Positions 45,315 through 54,238 of a stretch of DNA of 64,000 bases are shown piece by piece. The position numbers and the translations under genes were made by a program. Positions within the stretch are counted from its first letter, which is position 1, and each line of letters begins with the position of its first letter. Source of the DNA: Methylorubrum suomiense (GTDB lineage: Bacteria; Pseudomonadota; Alphaproteobacteria; Rhizobiales; Beijerinckiaceae); assembly GCF_022179765.1 (NCBI RefSeq), contig NZ_BPRE01000005.1:1-64000 (forward strand). The letters run 5' to 3'. The notes under the pieces are model-generated. The model saw only the letters and a program-made list of their open reading frames with translations. It was not told where the DNA came from and did not search any database.

Positions 45315-45961
45315 CGCCCGCCCGCGACCCCCTCGCCTTCATCCGCTCCCACACCCGCCTGCGGCCGGTGCCGCACGCGCCGGAGATCGCGCTGCATGTC
45401 GCCGACGAGGCGACGGCGCTCTGGCAGAAGACGGAGGAGGAGTTGGAGGCGATCGGCCTGCCGCCGCCCTTCTGGGCCTTCGCCTGGGCCGGTGGGCAGG
45501 CGCTGGCCCGCTACATCCTCGACCATCCGGAGACGGTGGCGGGGCGATCCGTCACCGATTTCGCCTCCGGATCGGGTCTCGTCGCCATCGCGGCCGCCAA
45601 GGCCGGCGCCGCACGGGTGCTGGCGAGCGATCTCGACGCCTTCGCGCTCCACGCCATCCCCCTCAACGCCGCCGTCAACGGCGTCGCCGACCGGATCGCG
45701 ACGACCGGCGCGGACCTGATCGGGAGCGATGCCGAGTGCGTGCTGGCGGCGGACGTCTTCTATGAACGCGACCTCGGCAAAGCGGTCGGGGATTGGCTGG
45801 CAAGGCTACACGCGGCCGGTCGCACTGTTCTCATCGGCGATCCGGGCCGCTCCTATTTGCCGCGAGAGCGGCTGATGCCACTCGCGACCTATGAAGTCCC
45901 GGTCACACGCGATCTCGAAGACGCCGAGATCAAGAAATCGTGCGTTTGGACTTTCCGCTAG
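45311..45961 (+). CDS. METTL20/ETF-beta lysine methyltransferase-like protein
   Basis: 216 residues from GTG 45311, overlapping the preceding stop. Family pattern: PPFWAFAWAGGQALARYILD, motif I VTDFASGSGLVAIAAAK, LASDLDAFALHAIPLNAAVN and the post-I motif VLAADVFYERD. This corresponds to the bacterial METTL20 homologues that methylate lysines of electron transfer flavoprotein beta subunit, reported in Agrobacterium. The enzyme activity here is inferred from motif similarity. No etfB gene is close. Confidence 0.78.
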   Translation: MTPARDPLAFIRSHTRLRPVPHAPEIALHVADEATALWQKTEEELEAIGLPPPFWAFAWAGGQALARYILDHPETVAGRSVTDFASGSGLVAIAAAKAGAARVLASDLDAFALHAIPLNAAVNGVADRIATTGADLIGSDAECVLAADVFYERDLGKAVGDWLARLHAAGRTVLIGDPGRSYLPRERLMPLATYEVPVTRDLEDAEIKKSCVWTFR

Positions 45962-46076
45962 AGCGCGCAACCCCATCCTGAAAACGCCGAACTTGGTGTT
46001 CAGTCAGCATTCAAGCCGCGCGATTTCAATGCGGTAATGACCCGACGCGGATGCGCGCCGGGCAGGAGATGCGTCC

Positions 46077-48935
46077 ATGTCCTGGTCGTCCCGTATCCTC
46101 GAAGCCCTGCTCTGTGTGGTGATTGGCCTTGCGCCGGGGCTGTTGGCCTCGGCCCAGGACGCCGCGCGAAGCCAGAAGCGCATCGCCCTCGTGATCGGCA
46201 ACGCGGCCTACGAGGCCGGTGCCCTCGCCACCCCCGCCAACGATGCCGGCCTCGTGGCGCAGACGCTGCAGGCCGCGGGCTTCGACGTGGTGGGTGCCCG
46301 CGACCTCGACGAGGATTCCCTGCGCAAGGCCCTGCGCGACTTCACCGACAAGGCGCAGAGTTCCGGTCCCGACACGGTCGCCTTCGTCTACCTCGCGGGC
46401 TACGGCCTCCAACTCGCGGGCGAGAACTACTTCGTGCCGGTCGATGCCCGCATCCCGGCCGCCGCCGACGTGCCGTCCCGGGCGCTGCGCCTGTCCGACT
46501 ATACCCGCCAGCTCGCCGCCCTGCCGCTCGCCGCCCGCTTCGTCGTGCTGGACGGGGCGCGCAACGCCCCCTTCGCCCGGACCGGCGACCCCCTCGCGGG
46601 CGGCCTCGCCCTGACCGAGGCGGAGCCCGGCTCGCTCATCGCCTTCAATGCCAGCCCCGGCACGGTCGGCCCGGACGAGAAGGGTCCCTACGGCGCCTAC
46701 GCCACGGCCCTCGTCGAGATGATCCGTGAGGGCGGCCTCGCCCCGGCTCAGGTGTTCGATCGGGTGCGCCTGCGCGTGGACGAGACCACCAAGGGTGCCG
46801 AAGTGCCCTGGCATTCCTCTCGGATCGACGCGCGCTTCTCCTTCTTCGAGCGTGCGGCGGATGCGCCCGCGATCGGCCGGCCCGAGGAAGTGGCGTCCCT
46901 GCGCGCGCGTCCCCTCCGGGAGATCGGCGCCCGCGATGCCTACGCAGTCTGCCTGCAGCGCGACTCGATCGACGGCTACCAGGAATTCGTCCAGGCTTAT
47001 CCCCGCGACGACATGGCCAAGCGCGTGCGCGCCCTCATCGCCGCCCGCCGCGAGGCGGTGACGTGGCGCCGCACCTGGATGGCCGACAGCCGGGACGCCT
47101 ACTGGTCCTATCTCGACCGGTACCCGCGCGGACCGCACGCCTGGGACGCGCGCCGCCGCCTGCGCCAACTCTCGGCCGCGCTCGAACCGCCGCCGCGCTT
47201 CGTGGCGATCAGCTACGACGTTCCGCCGCCCCCGCCGGAGGAGATCGTCTATGTCGAGCGCCCGGCGCTCTATCTGGATGATCCGATCTACGCGTTCGCG
47301 CCGCCGCCGCCACCGCCGCCGATCTTCCTGCCGCCGCCGCCGGCCTACATCGTCGAACTCGCGCCGCCGCCGCCGCCGGTGGCCTATTATGCCCTGCCGA
47401 CGCCGCTCTTCGTGCCCGTGCCGACCTATGTCAGCGCGCCGACCTATGTCGAGCCGCCGCCGAACAACGTCATTTATCAGAACATCCACAACGTCACGGT
47501 CATCAACACCATCAACGAGCGGAACATCGCCATTTCCCGCGATCCCGGCTCCCCACCGGCCGTCTCGACGGCGCTCGCTGCCGGGGCGGGGGCGGTGGCC
47601 GGCGCCGCGATCGGTGCGGCGGCGGCCCGCGTGGCTCTGCCCCCGGCGGTGGCACAGAAAGCGGCCCTGCGCGGCCCGCCGACGAATTCGGCCCCGGGAA
47701 CACCGGGCTCGTTCGGCACTGCGCAATCCGGCAACCCGCAACCGGGAACCGCACAGCCCAACACCGCTCAGCCGGGGCGCTCGGGGCCGTTGCCGGGCTC
47801 CGTCCCAGGCCAAGTGGCGCCGCAGCAGGCGGGCCAGCCCCAACCCGTGCCGCCGCAAGCCGGCCGCCCCGGTGTGGCGCAGCCGAATGCGGTACAGAGC
47901 CAGCCCGGCCAGCCGAACACGCCCCTGGGCGTTGCCGGTCGCAACCCGCCGGGGCAGGCCCTTCCGGGAACGAACGGCCAGCCGCTCCCGGCGCAGCCCG
48001 GCCGCCCGGGCGTCGCCCAGCCGGGCACGCCGAGTCAGCCCAGCGCCCCGGCCACCAATCAGCCGGCTCCGCAGCAGGCGGGCCGTCCGCTGCCCGGCGC
48101 GAACGGGCAGCCGCTGCCCCCGCAGCAGGCCGCACGTCCTGCGACGGGACAGCCGCTTCCGGCCCGCCCGGACGCCGCGCCCGGACGGGCCCAACCGGGC
48201 CAGCCCTTGCCCGGCGCAAGCGGACAGCCGCTGCCGCCGCAGCAGACCGGGCGCCAAGCCCTCCCCGGCAATCCGACGGCCAGCCCCGCCGGCCGGCCGC
48301 AAGGTGTCAGCCCGCAAGGTGCCGAGGCACCCGACCGGCCCGCGCCCCAGCAGGCCGGCAGGCCGGGCCCTGCACCGGCCGGCCTCGCTCAGCCCAACGC
48401 TGCCCAGCCGAGCGCCGCCCAGCAGCGGCAGGATGCGGCCGCCCAGCGTCGTCAGCAGATCCAGGATCAGCAAGCCCAGGCCGCGCAGCAGCGTCAGCAG
48501 CAGGCGGATCAGGCCCGGCAGGCGGCGGCCCAGCGTCAGCAGCAGCAGGCGGATCAAGCCCGGCAGGCGGCGGCTCAGCGCCAGCAGCAGCAGGCGGATC
48601 AAGCCCGGCAGGCAGCCGCCCAGCGCCAGCAGCAACAGGCGGATCAGGCCCGGCAGGCGGCAGCCCAGCGTCAGCAGCAGGCGCAACAGGCTCAGGCCGC
48701 GGCTCAGCGCCAGCAGCAGATGCAAGCGCAGCAGGCCGCCCAGCGTCAGCAGATGCAGGCGCAGCAGGCCGCAGCTCAACGTCAGCAACAGATGCAGGCG
48801 CAGCAAGCGGCGCAACAGGCGGCGCGCCAGCAGCAGCAGATGATGCAGCGCCAACAGGCCATGCCGCGTCCGGGCCCGCCTCCGGGCGGGAATGGCGGGG
48901 GACATGGCTGCCCGCCCGGCGTGCCCTGTCGCTAG
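46077..48935 (+). CDS. Pseudo-caspase (peptidase C14-like) with Pro/Gln-rich tail
   Basis: 952 residues. A signal peptide (MSWSSRILEALLCVVIGLAP, cleavage near ASA) precedes a caspase-like domain (about 35-270: KRIALVIGNAAYEAGALATP). The catalytic His motif is YLAGYG, with Tyr109 replacing His, and the Cys motif is LDGARNAPF, with Ala161 replacing Cys. So catalysis is not expected. A Pro-rich region (about 385-460), a glycine-zipper-like stretch (AAGAGAVAGAAIGAAAARVA), a P/Q/G-rich disordered region and a Gln/Ala-rich tail follow. The tail has four tandem 15-residue repeats. Probably a periplasmic or envelope scaffold. Confidence 0.85.
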   Translation: MSWSSRILEALLCVVIGLAPGLLASAQDAARSQKRIALVIGNAAYEAGALATPANDAGLVAQTLQAAGFDVVGARDLDEDSLRKALRDFTDKAQSSGPDTVAFVYLAGYGLQLAGENYFVPVDARIPAAADVPSRALRLSDYTRQLAALPLAARFVVLDGARNAPFARTGDPLAGGLALTEAEPGSLIAFNASPGTVGPDEKGPYGAYATALVEMIREGGLAPAQVFDRVRLRVDETTKGAEVPWHSSRIDARFSFFERAADAPAIGRPEEVASLRARPLREIGARDAYAVCLQRDSIDGYQEFVQAYPRDDMAKRVRALIAARREAVTWRRTWMADSRDAYWSYLDRYPRGPHAWDARRRLRQLSAALEPPPRFVAISYDVPPPPPEEIVYVERPALYLDDPIYAFAPPPPPPPIFLPPPPAYIVELAPPPPPVAYYALPTPLFVPVPTYVSAPTYVEPPPNNVIYQNIHNVTVINTINERNIAISRDPGSPPAVSTALAAGAGAVAGAAIGAAAARVALPPAVAQKAALRGPPTNSAPGTPGSFGTAQSGNPQPGTAQPNTAQPGRSGPLPGSVPGQVAPQQAGQPQPVPPQAGRPGVAQPNAVQSQPGQPNTPLGVAGRNPPGQALPGTNGQPLPAQPGRPGVAQPGTPSQPSAPATNQPAPQQAGRPLPGANGQPLPPQQAARPATGQPLPARPDAAPGRAQPGQPLPGASGQPLPPQQTGRQALPGNPTASPAGRPQGVSPQGAEAPDRPAPQQAGRPGPAPAGLAQPNAAQPSAAQQRQDAAAQRRQQIQDQQAQAAQQRQQQADQARQAAAQRQQQQADQARQAAAQRQQQQADQARQAAAQRQQQQADQARQAAAQRQQQAQQAQAAAQRQQQMQAQQAAQRQQMQAQQAAAQRQQQMQAQQAAQQAARQQQQMMQRQQAMPRPGPPPGGNGGGHGCPPGVPCR
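48504..48683 (+). repeat. Four tandem 45-bp coding repeats
   Basis: Within the pseudo-caspase tail, units begin at 48504, 48549, 48594 and 48639, each encoding ADQARQAAAQRQQQQ with small changes. Exact 45-nt spacing and near identity suggest recent slippage or recombination; the number of units may vary between strains. Confidence 0.8.
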
Positions 48936-49182
48936 GGAAACGGCCCGTTCGATCGTCGAAGGCGTTCGGACGGGCTAAGGTGGAATCGACCGGGAGCGTC
49001 GCCCGAACCTGCCGCCCAAGTGAGGTTTCGCCTGTGGGCGCGACGTTCGCGACGATCAACGCGGATCCCAATCGAGTGAACCGCGGCGCAGTCTCCCGGA
49101 TCGTCGGAAATCGCGCCCTTGCGATCCCGAGATGGATCGCGCATGCGCCCGATACGGATGGTTCGGGCCCGCGCGGAAACAG

Positions 49183-50433
49183 ATGCTCGACAGATTGCTC
49201 CATGCCGGCGCGAGCATCGCCCTGCTCCTCGCAGTGGCGTTCGCGTTCTCCCTGAACCGGCGGGCGGTCCGGCCACGGGTCGTGCTGGCGGCGCTCGCGC
49301 TTCAGGTCGGGATCGGAGCGCTGATCCTGTTCGTGCCGGCCGGGCGGGCGGGCCTCGAGCGCGTTGCCGGACTCGTCACGACGATCCTGTCCTTCGGCGA
49401 CAAGGGCACCGCCTTCCTGTTCGGCGGCCTCGTCGAGCCGCGGATGTTCGAGCTGTTCGGGGGCTCGGGGTTCATCCTGGCGCTGCGGGTCCTCCCGCAG
49501 ATCCTCTACGTCTCGGCGCTGATCGGCGTGCTCTACCATCTCGGGCTGATGCAGCGCCTCGCGCGCGTCCTCGGCGCGGGATTGCGGCGCCTGCTCGGCA
49601 CGTCCTCAATTGAGTCGTTCTCGGCGGTCATCACCATCTTCATCGGCCAGAGCGAGATCGCGGTCGCCCTTCGGCCGTTCCTGACGCTTCTCACGAGCGC
49701 GGAACTCTTCGCCGTGATGACGAGCGGGGCCGCCTCCACCGCCGGCTCGATCCTGGCCGGTTACGCCGCCCTCGGCGTCCCCATGGAGTACCTGCTGGCG
49801 GCCTCGTTCATGGCGATTCCCGGCGGGCTTCTCTACGCCAAGATCCTGTTCCCCTCCGACGAACCGACCCGCGTGCTGACGACGCGCGTCGAGTTCGGCG
49901 AGGCACGGGCGGCCAACCTGATCGAGGCCGCCGCCGACGGCACCCAGAAGGGCCTCGGCGTGGCGGTCGCGGTCGGGGCCATGCTGATCGCCTTCGTCGG
50001 GCTGATCGCCCTGCTCAACGCCCTGGTCGGTTGGATCGGCGGGCTCGCCGGCTATCCCGACACGTCGATCGAGGGCATCCTCGGATGGCTGCTCTCCCCC
50101 CTGGCCTGGCTGCTCGGGGCGCCGTGGGAGCAGGCGCGCCTCGTCGGCGGTGCCATCGGCCAGAAGATCGCCTTCAACGAGTTCCTGGCCTACGCCACCC
50201 TCTCGCCGACCCTGAAGGCCGGCACGCTCGATCCGCGCACGGCGGCGATCGTGTGCTTCGCCCTGTGCGGCTTCGCCAACCTGACCTCGGTGGCGATCCA
50301 GCTCGCGAGTTTCACGAGCCTCGTGCCCGAACGCCGGGCCGAGATCGCCCGCCTCGGCCTGCGCGCGATTCTGGCCGGGACGCTCGCCAACCTCACGAGC
50401 GCGGCCATCGCCGGCCTTTTCATCGCGACCTGA
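49183..50433 (+). CDS. NupC/CNT-family nucleoside transporter
   Basis: 416 residues from ATG 49183. Around nine to ten transmembrane helices: LLLAVAFAFSLNRRAVRPR, then the FIGQSEIAVALRPFL motif, VMTSGAASTAGSILAGYAAL and NEFLAYATLS with FALCGFANLTSVAIQ. These are the sodium- or proton-coupled concentrative nucleoside transporter motifs. It takes up nucleosides at the inner membrane. An upstream ATG at 49132 adds a non-membrane stretch and is not preferred. Confidence 0.9.
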   Translation: MLDRLLHAGASIALLLAVAFAFSLNRRAVRPRVVLAALALQVGIGALILFVPAGRAGLERVAGLVTTILSFGDKGTAFLFGGLVEPRMFELFGGSGFILALRVLPQILYVSALIGVLYHLGLMQRLARVLGAGLRRLLGTSSIESFSAVITIFIGQSEIAVALRPFLTLLTSAELFAVMTSGAASTAGSILAGYAALGVPMEYLLAASFMAIPGGLLYAKILFPSDEPTRVLTTRVEFGEARAANLIEAAADGTQKGLGVAVAVGAMLIAFVGLIALLNALVGWIGGLAGYPDTSIEGILGWLLSPLAWLLGAPWEQARLVGGAIGQKIAFNEFLAYATLSPTLKAGTLDPRTAAIVCFALCGFANLTSVAIQLASFTSLVPERRAEIARLGLRAILAGTLANLTSAAIAGLFIAT

Positions 50434-50488
50434 CGTTTTCCCTTCGCATCGCCATATGGCGGGCATGGATGGAGCGGGAGACGGAACC

Positions 50489-50836
50489 ATGACGGTCACG
50501 GCGCAGGCGGTCACCGCAAAGGATTGGGACGCGCGGGTCGATCGCGCCTGTGCCAAGCTGCCGGAGCGCGGCCAACGGATCGTCGCATGGCTGCGGGAGC
50601 CCGCCCGCTTTCCCGTTCGGGTCGTGGCCGCGATTCTGCTGATCCTGGGCGGCATCTTCTCGATCCTGCCCGTGCTCGGCCTGTGGATGCTGCCCCTCGG
50701 CCTCGCTTTGCTGGCGCAGGACGTGCCGGCGCTCAAGGTGCCGATGGAGAAGACTGCCCTCTGGATCGAGCGGCAATGGCGGCGCCTGAAAGACCGGTTC
50801 AAGAAGGATGGGACTGGAACGGACCGCCGCGACTGA
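50489..50836 (+). CDS. Small membrane protein (PGPGW-like)
   Basis: 115 residues from ATG 50489, with GGAGACGG upstream; ATG 50456 would extend it. One or two hydrophobic segments, RVVAAILLILGGIFSILPVL and LGLWMLPLGLALLAQDVPAL, resemble the putative transmembrane PGPGW family (ILPxLGLWMLPLG pattern). The C-terminal part is basic and amphipathic (WIERQWRRLKDRFKKDG). Function unknown. Its 3' end overlaps the convergent TonB-like gene by 38 nt. Confidence 0.6.
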   Translation: MTVTAQAVTAKDWDARVDRACAKLPERGQRIVAWLREPARFPVRVVAAILLILGGIFSILPVLGLWMLPLGLALLAQDVPALKVPMEKTALWIERQWRRLKDRFKKDGTGTDRRD

Positions 50837-51503
50837 TGATCCACCTCGTCTCTTTGATCGAGAGCGACAGCGTCAATTCGAGCGGTCCCATACCTTTCGG
50901 CGGCGGCGGCACCTTGAGCCCGACCGGGACGATCCGGAGGCCCAGATCGTCCACGGGCTGAAGCCCGGATGACCGATCGATCTCCGATTTCGACACGGTG
51001 CCGTCTCGCTCGACCGTGTAACGCATCTGGATCCATTGCCGGGCGAATGTGGAGACGGGAAGCCCGTCGATCCGGCGGCGGAAGAAGAGATCGAGTTCAC
51101 GCTGGTAGGCCGCCATTTGCGCCGGCATGACGGCCGGCCGCGCATGGAACCGCAGGGGCACCGTGAGGGTGAGTTTCGGAAGCACCGCGGCCGGGAGGGG
51201 CGGGAGCTTCAGCCCGACCGGAATGATCGTCAGAGCGACGCGGTCGGTCGTCTCGTGGCCCGACGATGCGTGGATCTCCGATCGCGTCACCATGCCATCC
51301 CGCCCGATCGTGAAACGGATCACGACCATTCCGGCCGGCGGGGGATGTCGGACATTCTCCGTCCGCTTCACAAGGATCTGGAAGATCGCCTTCCGGTGGG
51401 CCCGTATGGCCTCCTGATCGTCCACCTCGTTGGCGCGTGCCGCGGACAGGCTGACGAGGCCGAGGAGCAACAGACCCAGCACCCAGATCGCACGCCGCAC
51501 CAT
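50799..51503 (-). CDS. Secreted protein with two TonB-C-like domains
   Basis: 234 residues. A signal peptide (MVRRAIWVLGLLLLGLVSLS, cleavage near ARA) precedes two related domains: VVIRFTIGRDGMVTRSEIHA...VGLKLPPLP and MRYTVERDGTVSKSEIDRSS...VGLKVPPPP. Each has the beta-alpha-beta core seen in TonB/TolA C-terminal domains. There is no TonB transmembrane anchor other than the signal peptide. The repeat indicates internal duplication. It may act in periplasmic envelope function. Confidence 0.65.
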   Translation of the reverse strand: MVRRAIWVLGLLLLGLVSLSAARANEVDDQEAIRAHRKAIFQILVKRTENVRHPPPAGMVVIRFTIGRDGMVTRSEIHASSGHETTDRVALTIIPVGLKLPPLPAAVLPKLTLTVPLRFHARPAVMPAQMAAYQRELDLFFRRRIDGLPVSTFARQWIQMRYTVERDGTVSKSEIDRSSGLQPVDDLGLRIVPVGLKVPPPPKGMGPLELTLSLSIKETRWIISRGGPFQSHPS

Positions 51504-51709
51504 TCCCGCACGCTCCCGTCGTCGCGCTCAAGCTTGTAGGCGGCATCTTCGTCCTTCAACGAAAAATTGCAACATTTGTTATGAATCACTTCGCATCCGG
51601 TTGCGGCATCGCGTTCACCGCCTGTCGCACCGCCTTGACAGTCAATGCCGGGCGGTCGACCCATCGCAGCCGTGAAGTCGGTCGAGAACGCGTTCTTCGG
51701 AGACGAGTG

Positions 51710-52696
51710 GTGAACCCGGTGCGTCTGTCCCTCCGCCGCCTGGCGGTCGCCATCCTGCTCACGGGGGCGGCGACGGTGACCTCCACCCCGCCCGTTCGCG
51801 CTCAGGCGGTCCAGGCCCAGGACGCCGTATTCCCACCGAGCTCCCGTTTCGGGTTCTCGGCGCCCGCGGGGATGACGGCCTCAAAGCGCTTCACCGGGTT
51901 CGAGCGCCGGGGCGGCGGCGCCGTCGTCTCGGTGGTCGAGTTGCCCGGCCCGGCCTACGAGGAGATGAAGCAGAGCTTCACCGACGAGACCCTGAAGACG
52001 CAGGGACTTGTGGTGCGCAGTCGCGAGCCAGTGACGCTCGCCGATGGTCTTGAGGGCGTGCTGTTCACCGGCGAGGCCACCGCCGCCGAGGGCATCCCCG
52101 CCGTCAACAAGTGGCTCCTGATCGTCGGCGGCGGCGACGTCACCGGCCTCATCATCGCTCAGGTCGCGGTGGGCACCGAGAGCGATGAGAACATCCGGGC
52201 AATGCTCACCAGCGTGAAGCTGCGCCCCGCGCTCAGCCTCGACGAGCAGGTCGCCGCCCTGCCATTCCGCATCGGCGATCCGGCGGGCTTCCGGCCGGTT
52301 CGGGCACTCGCCGGCAACTCGGTGCTCATGACGCTCGGCCCCCGCGACCAGATCTCCGCCATCGAACAGCCGATCCTGGTGATCGCCCAGGCGACGCAGG
52401 CGCCGACGCCGCAGGAGCAGCGCGACGGCCTCGCCCGTCAGGCCCTGTTCGCCAACCAGACCATGAAGGACTTCCAGATCGAGCGCTCGCAGAGCTACCG
52501 CCAGAACGGCGTCGACTGGCACGAGATCGTGGCCCGCGCCGTCGACGTCCCGACGAGCACGCCGGTGGTCGTCGCCCAGACGATCCGCTTCAACCCGGAC
52601 GGCTACATCCGCGCCGTCGGCGTCACCCGCGCCGAGCAGCGCTCCGACGTGCTGCCGCTGTTTCGGCAGGTGGTGGATAGCCTGCAGATGAAGTGA
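51710..52696 (+). CDS. Secreted protein of unknown function
   Basis: 328 residues from GTG 51710, with GGAG (51699-51702) 7 nt upstream; GTG 51707 or 51719 are also possible. A signal peptide (VRLSLRRLAVAILLTGAATV) ends near PVRA. The mature part has two similar halves (for example FGFSAPAGMTASKRFTGFER and VVSVVELPG; PFRIGDPAGFRPVRALAGNS and VLMTLGPRD) typical of a DUF1795-like or PsbP-like envelope protein. No catalytic motif is visible. Confidence 0.7.
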   Translation: MNPVRLSLRRLAVAILLTGAATVTSTPPVRAQAVQAQDAVFPPSSRFGFSAPAGMTASKRFTGFERRGGGAVVSVVELPGPAYEEMKQSFTDETLKTQGLVVRSREPVTLADGLEGVLFTGEATAAEGIPAVNKWLLIVGGGDVTGLIIAQVAVGTESDENIRAMLTSVKLRPALSLDEQVAALPFRIGDPAGFRPVRALAGNSVLMTLGPRDQISAIEQPILVIAQATQAPTPQEQRDGLARQALFANQTMKDFQIERSQSYRQNGVDWHEIVARAVDVPTSTPVVVAQTIRFNPDGYIRAVGVTRAEQRSDVLPLFRQVVDSLQMK

Positions 52697-52769
52697 GGCG
52701 GCGAAAAACTACACTTGACCTTACAGTACAAACGGAAAATACCTCAGTATTCATCCCTCCCATCCCCTC

Positions 52770-52878
52770 CCTCATCCTGAGGTGCGGAGCGAAGCGGAGC
52801 CTCGAAAGAGAGCTCCGGAGATCGCGAACAGTCTGGAACCCTCCTTCGAGGCCGCTGGCGCGGCACTGCAGGATGAGG
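52770..52878. repeat. 109-bp palindromic intergenic repeat element, copy 2
   Basis: Termini CCTCATCCTGAGGTGC (52770-52785, identical to copy 1) and GCACTGCAGGATGAGG (52863-52878, two mismatches from copy 1). The total length of 109 bp equals copy 1 at 10005. Interior GCCTCGAAAGAG / CTCCTTCGAGGC also matches. It lies in a gene-free region of about 430 nt (52697-53128); I saw nothing else in that region. Confidence 0.8.
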
Positions 52879-53128
52879 GGAATGGGGGGAGCCTATCGAA
52901 CAGGTCTCGGCTCGGTCGATATGGGCTCCGCATCCCCCTGAAATCTGGAGGTGTCGCGAAGCGGCCGGCATCGGCATCCTCGATTCCTGGACGAACTCTC
53001 CCGACGAACGGCCGCTGCCGCTCAAACGCGTCTTTGGACTGCAAATGCCGAGCGCGACGATAGTGCATCTCGCGGCAGCTTTGGCTCACGTTGCGCAGCC
53101 GCGAAACAATCGGTCGAGTTTGGTCGTC

Positions 53129-53917
53129 TCAGCGTTTCTGAGAGTGTGACGGGCTATGGATCGAGCACGCGAGTTGGTCGGCCAGTCCATCGACGCTCGT
53201 GACCCGGCGTGAGAACCAATAACGCAGGGTTTCCCTGCCCGTGGAAAGCTCGATGCCCTCGGGATCGAGGCCACTGACACGCCAAGTGCCGGACGCTTTG
53301 CCGAGAGACGCGGCGAGCCGGGATATCTCCCCCGGTGAGCGGTTCAGGCGATCGATCTCGGCCTTTGCGCGAGACATCAGATCGTCCGCCCCCGCCAGAT
53401 CTGTTTTCAAAGCGAGGGCCGTGACGTCGTTGGCGTTCTGAGCTGGACCGCCATTGATTTGAAGGGCTTCGACCCGAACGCGATACAATTGAGCATCCGG
53501 CAAGTCGAGATACAGCTTCGCTTTCGGATAACGGTAGGCATACCTCTCCTTTGCATCCGCCACCTGGCAAGCCGGGATCACGTTCGCGCGGCCGACGAGA
53601 GTGAGCCGTGGCCGCGTCAGCGCGTCGGGCGCACCGGCCTCGGCAAAGGACAGCGACACCCGGTTGTCGGCTTCGATATTCCGAGCGTGTATGGCGAGGC
53701 GAGCGACGAAGAAGAATGGCGTGCCATCTGGTTCGATCGCGACATTCGTCGCCATCGTATAAGGATAGCCACTCTCTGGATCGATGGTCCCCAACGCGAT
53801 GAGCCGCGCCGTTCTCAACAGGGTCCGCGCCTCTTGAATGGTCTCAAAGGGGCGGGCAGCGGATAAGTTGAGCTCCGTCCCTCTTGGAGTGATCGGAAGG
53901 ATACTGTTTTCTTGCAT
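53129..53917 (-). CDS. HugZ-like pyridoxamine-oxidase-fold protein
   Basis: 262 residues. N-terminal split-barrel FMN/heme-type domain: TLLRTARLIALGTIDPESGY, TMATNVAIEPDGTPFFFVAR, ADNRVSLSFAE. The C-terminal region (about 170-250) is DUF2470-like, ending GTWRVSGLDPEGIEL. In HugZ proteins this region has the HMNxDH motif; here the equivalent reads IDRLNRSPGE, so the histidines are lost. Heme or flavin binding is possible but the typical C-terminal ligand appears absent. Start ATG 53917 lies 36 nt after a perfect palindrome at 53954. Confidence 0.72.
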   Translation of the reverse strand: MQENSILPITPRGTELNLSAARPFETIQEARTLLRTARLIALGTIDPESGYPYTMATNVAIEPDGTPFFFVARLAIHARNIEADNRVSLSFAEAGAPDALTRPRLTLVGRANVIPACQVADAKERYAYRYPKAKLYLDLPDAQLYRVRVEALQINGGPAQNANDVTALALKTDLAGADDLMSRAKAEIDRLNRSPGEISRLAASLGKASGTWRVSGLDPEGIELSTGRETLRYWFSRRVTSVDGLADQLACSIHSPSHSQKR

Positions 53918-53953
53918 AGACAGCTCACAACGAGTGATCGCCGCAAGCTTTAT

Positions 53954-53967
53954 AAGCAGATCTGCTT
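53954..53967. promoter_or_regulatory. Perfect 14-bp palindrome upstream of the HugZ-like gene
   Basis: AAGCAGATCTGCTT at 53954-53967 (on both strands), within an AT-rich stretch just upstream of the HugZ-like start (53917). The perfect symmetry and location fit a repressor operator. The remaining region to 54238 holds no recognised gene. Confidence 0.45.
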
Positions 53968-54238
53968 CATCGATATCTTTTAACGAACAGAGCAGGGTCG
54001 CGCCGCATCCTCTTGCTCAAATTCAGCAGCAAGCTACTGTCTTCGCCAGAATCGGCCATCGCCCACGGCCCACGTTCAACAATTCAGGCTTTCGATCGCG
54101 CAGGATTCGAGCATCCCCGATCGGCAGCGCCGATCGGTCGATTTCGAACCGGGGACATGGCGTCATACGGGGACACCACGCGACATCAGGAATCGTTTGC
54201 CGCCCTCGCACGGCCTCATCATCGGAGCGATTCGCCCC

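Noticed and set aside
48504..48683. Possible CRISPR array
   Set aside because: The repeats are contiguous 45-bp coding units in frame with a protein and have no spacers.
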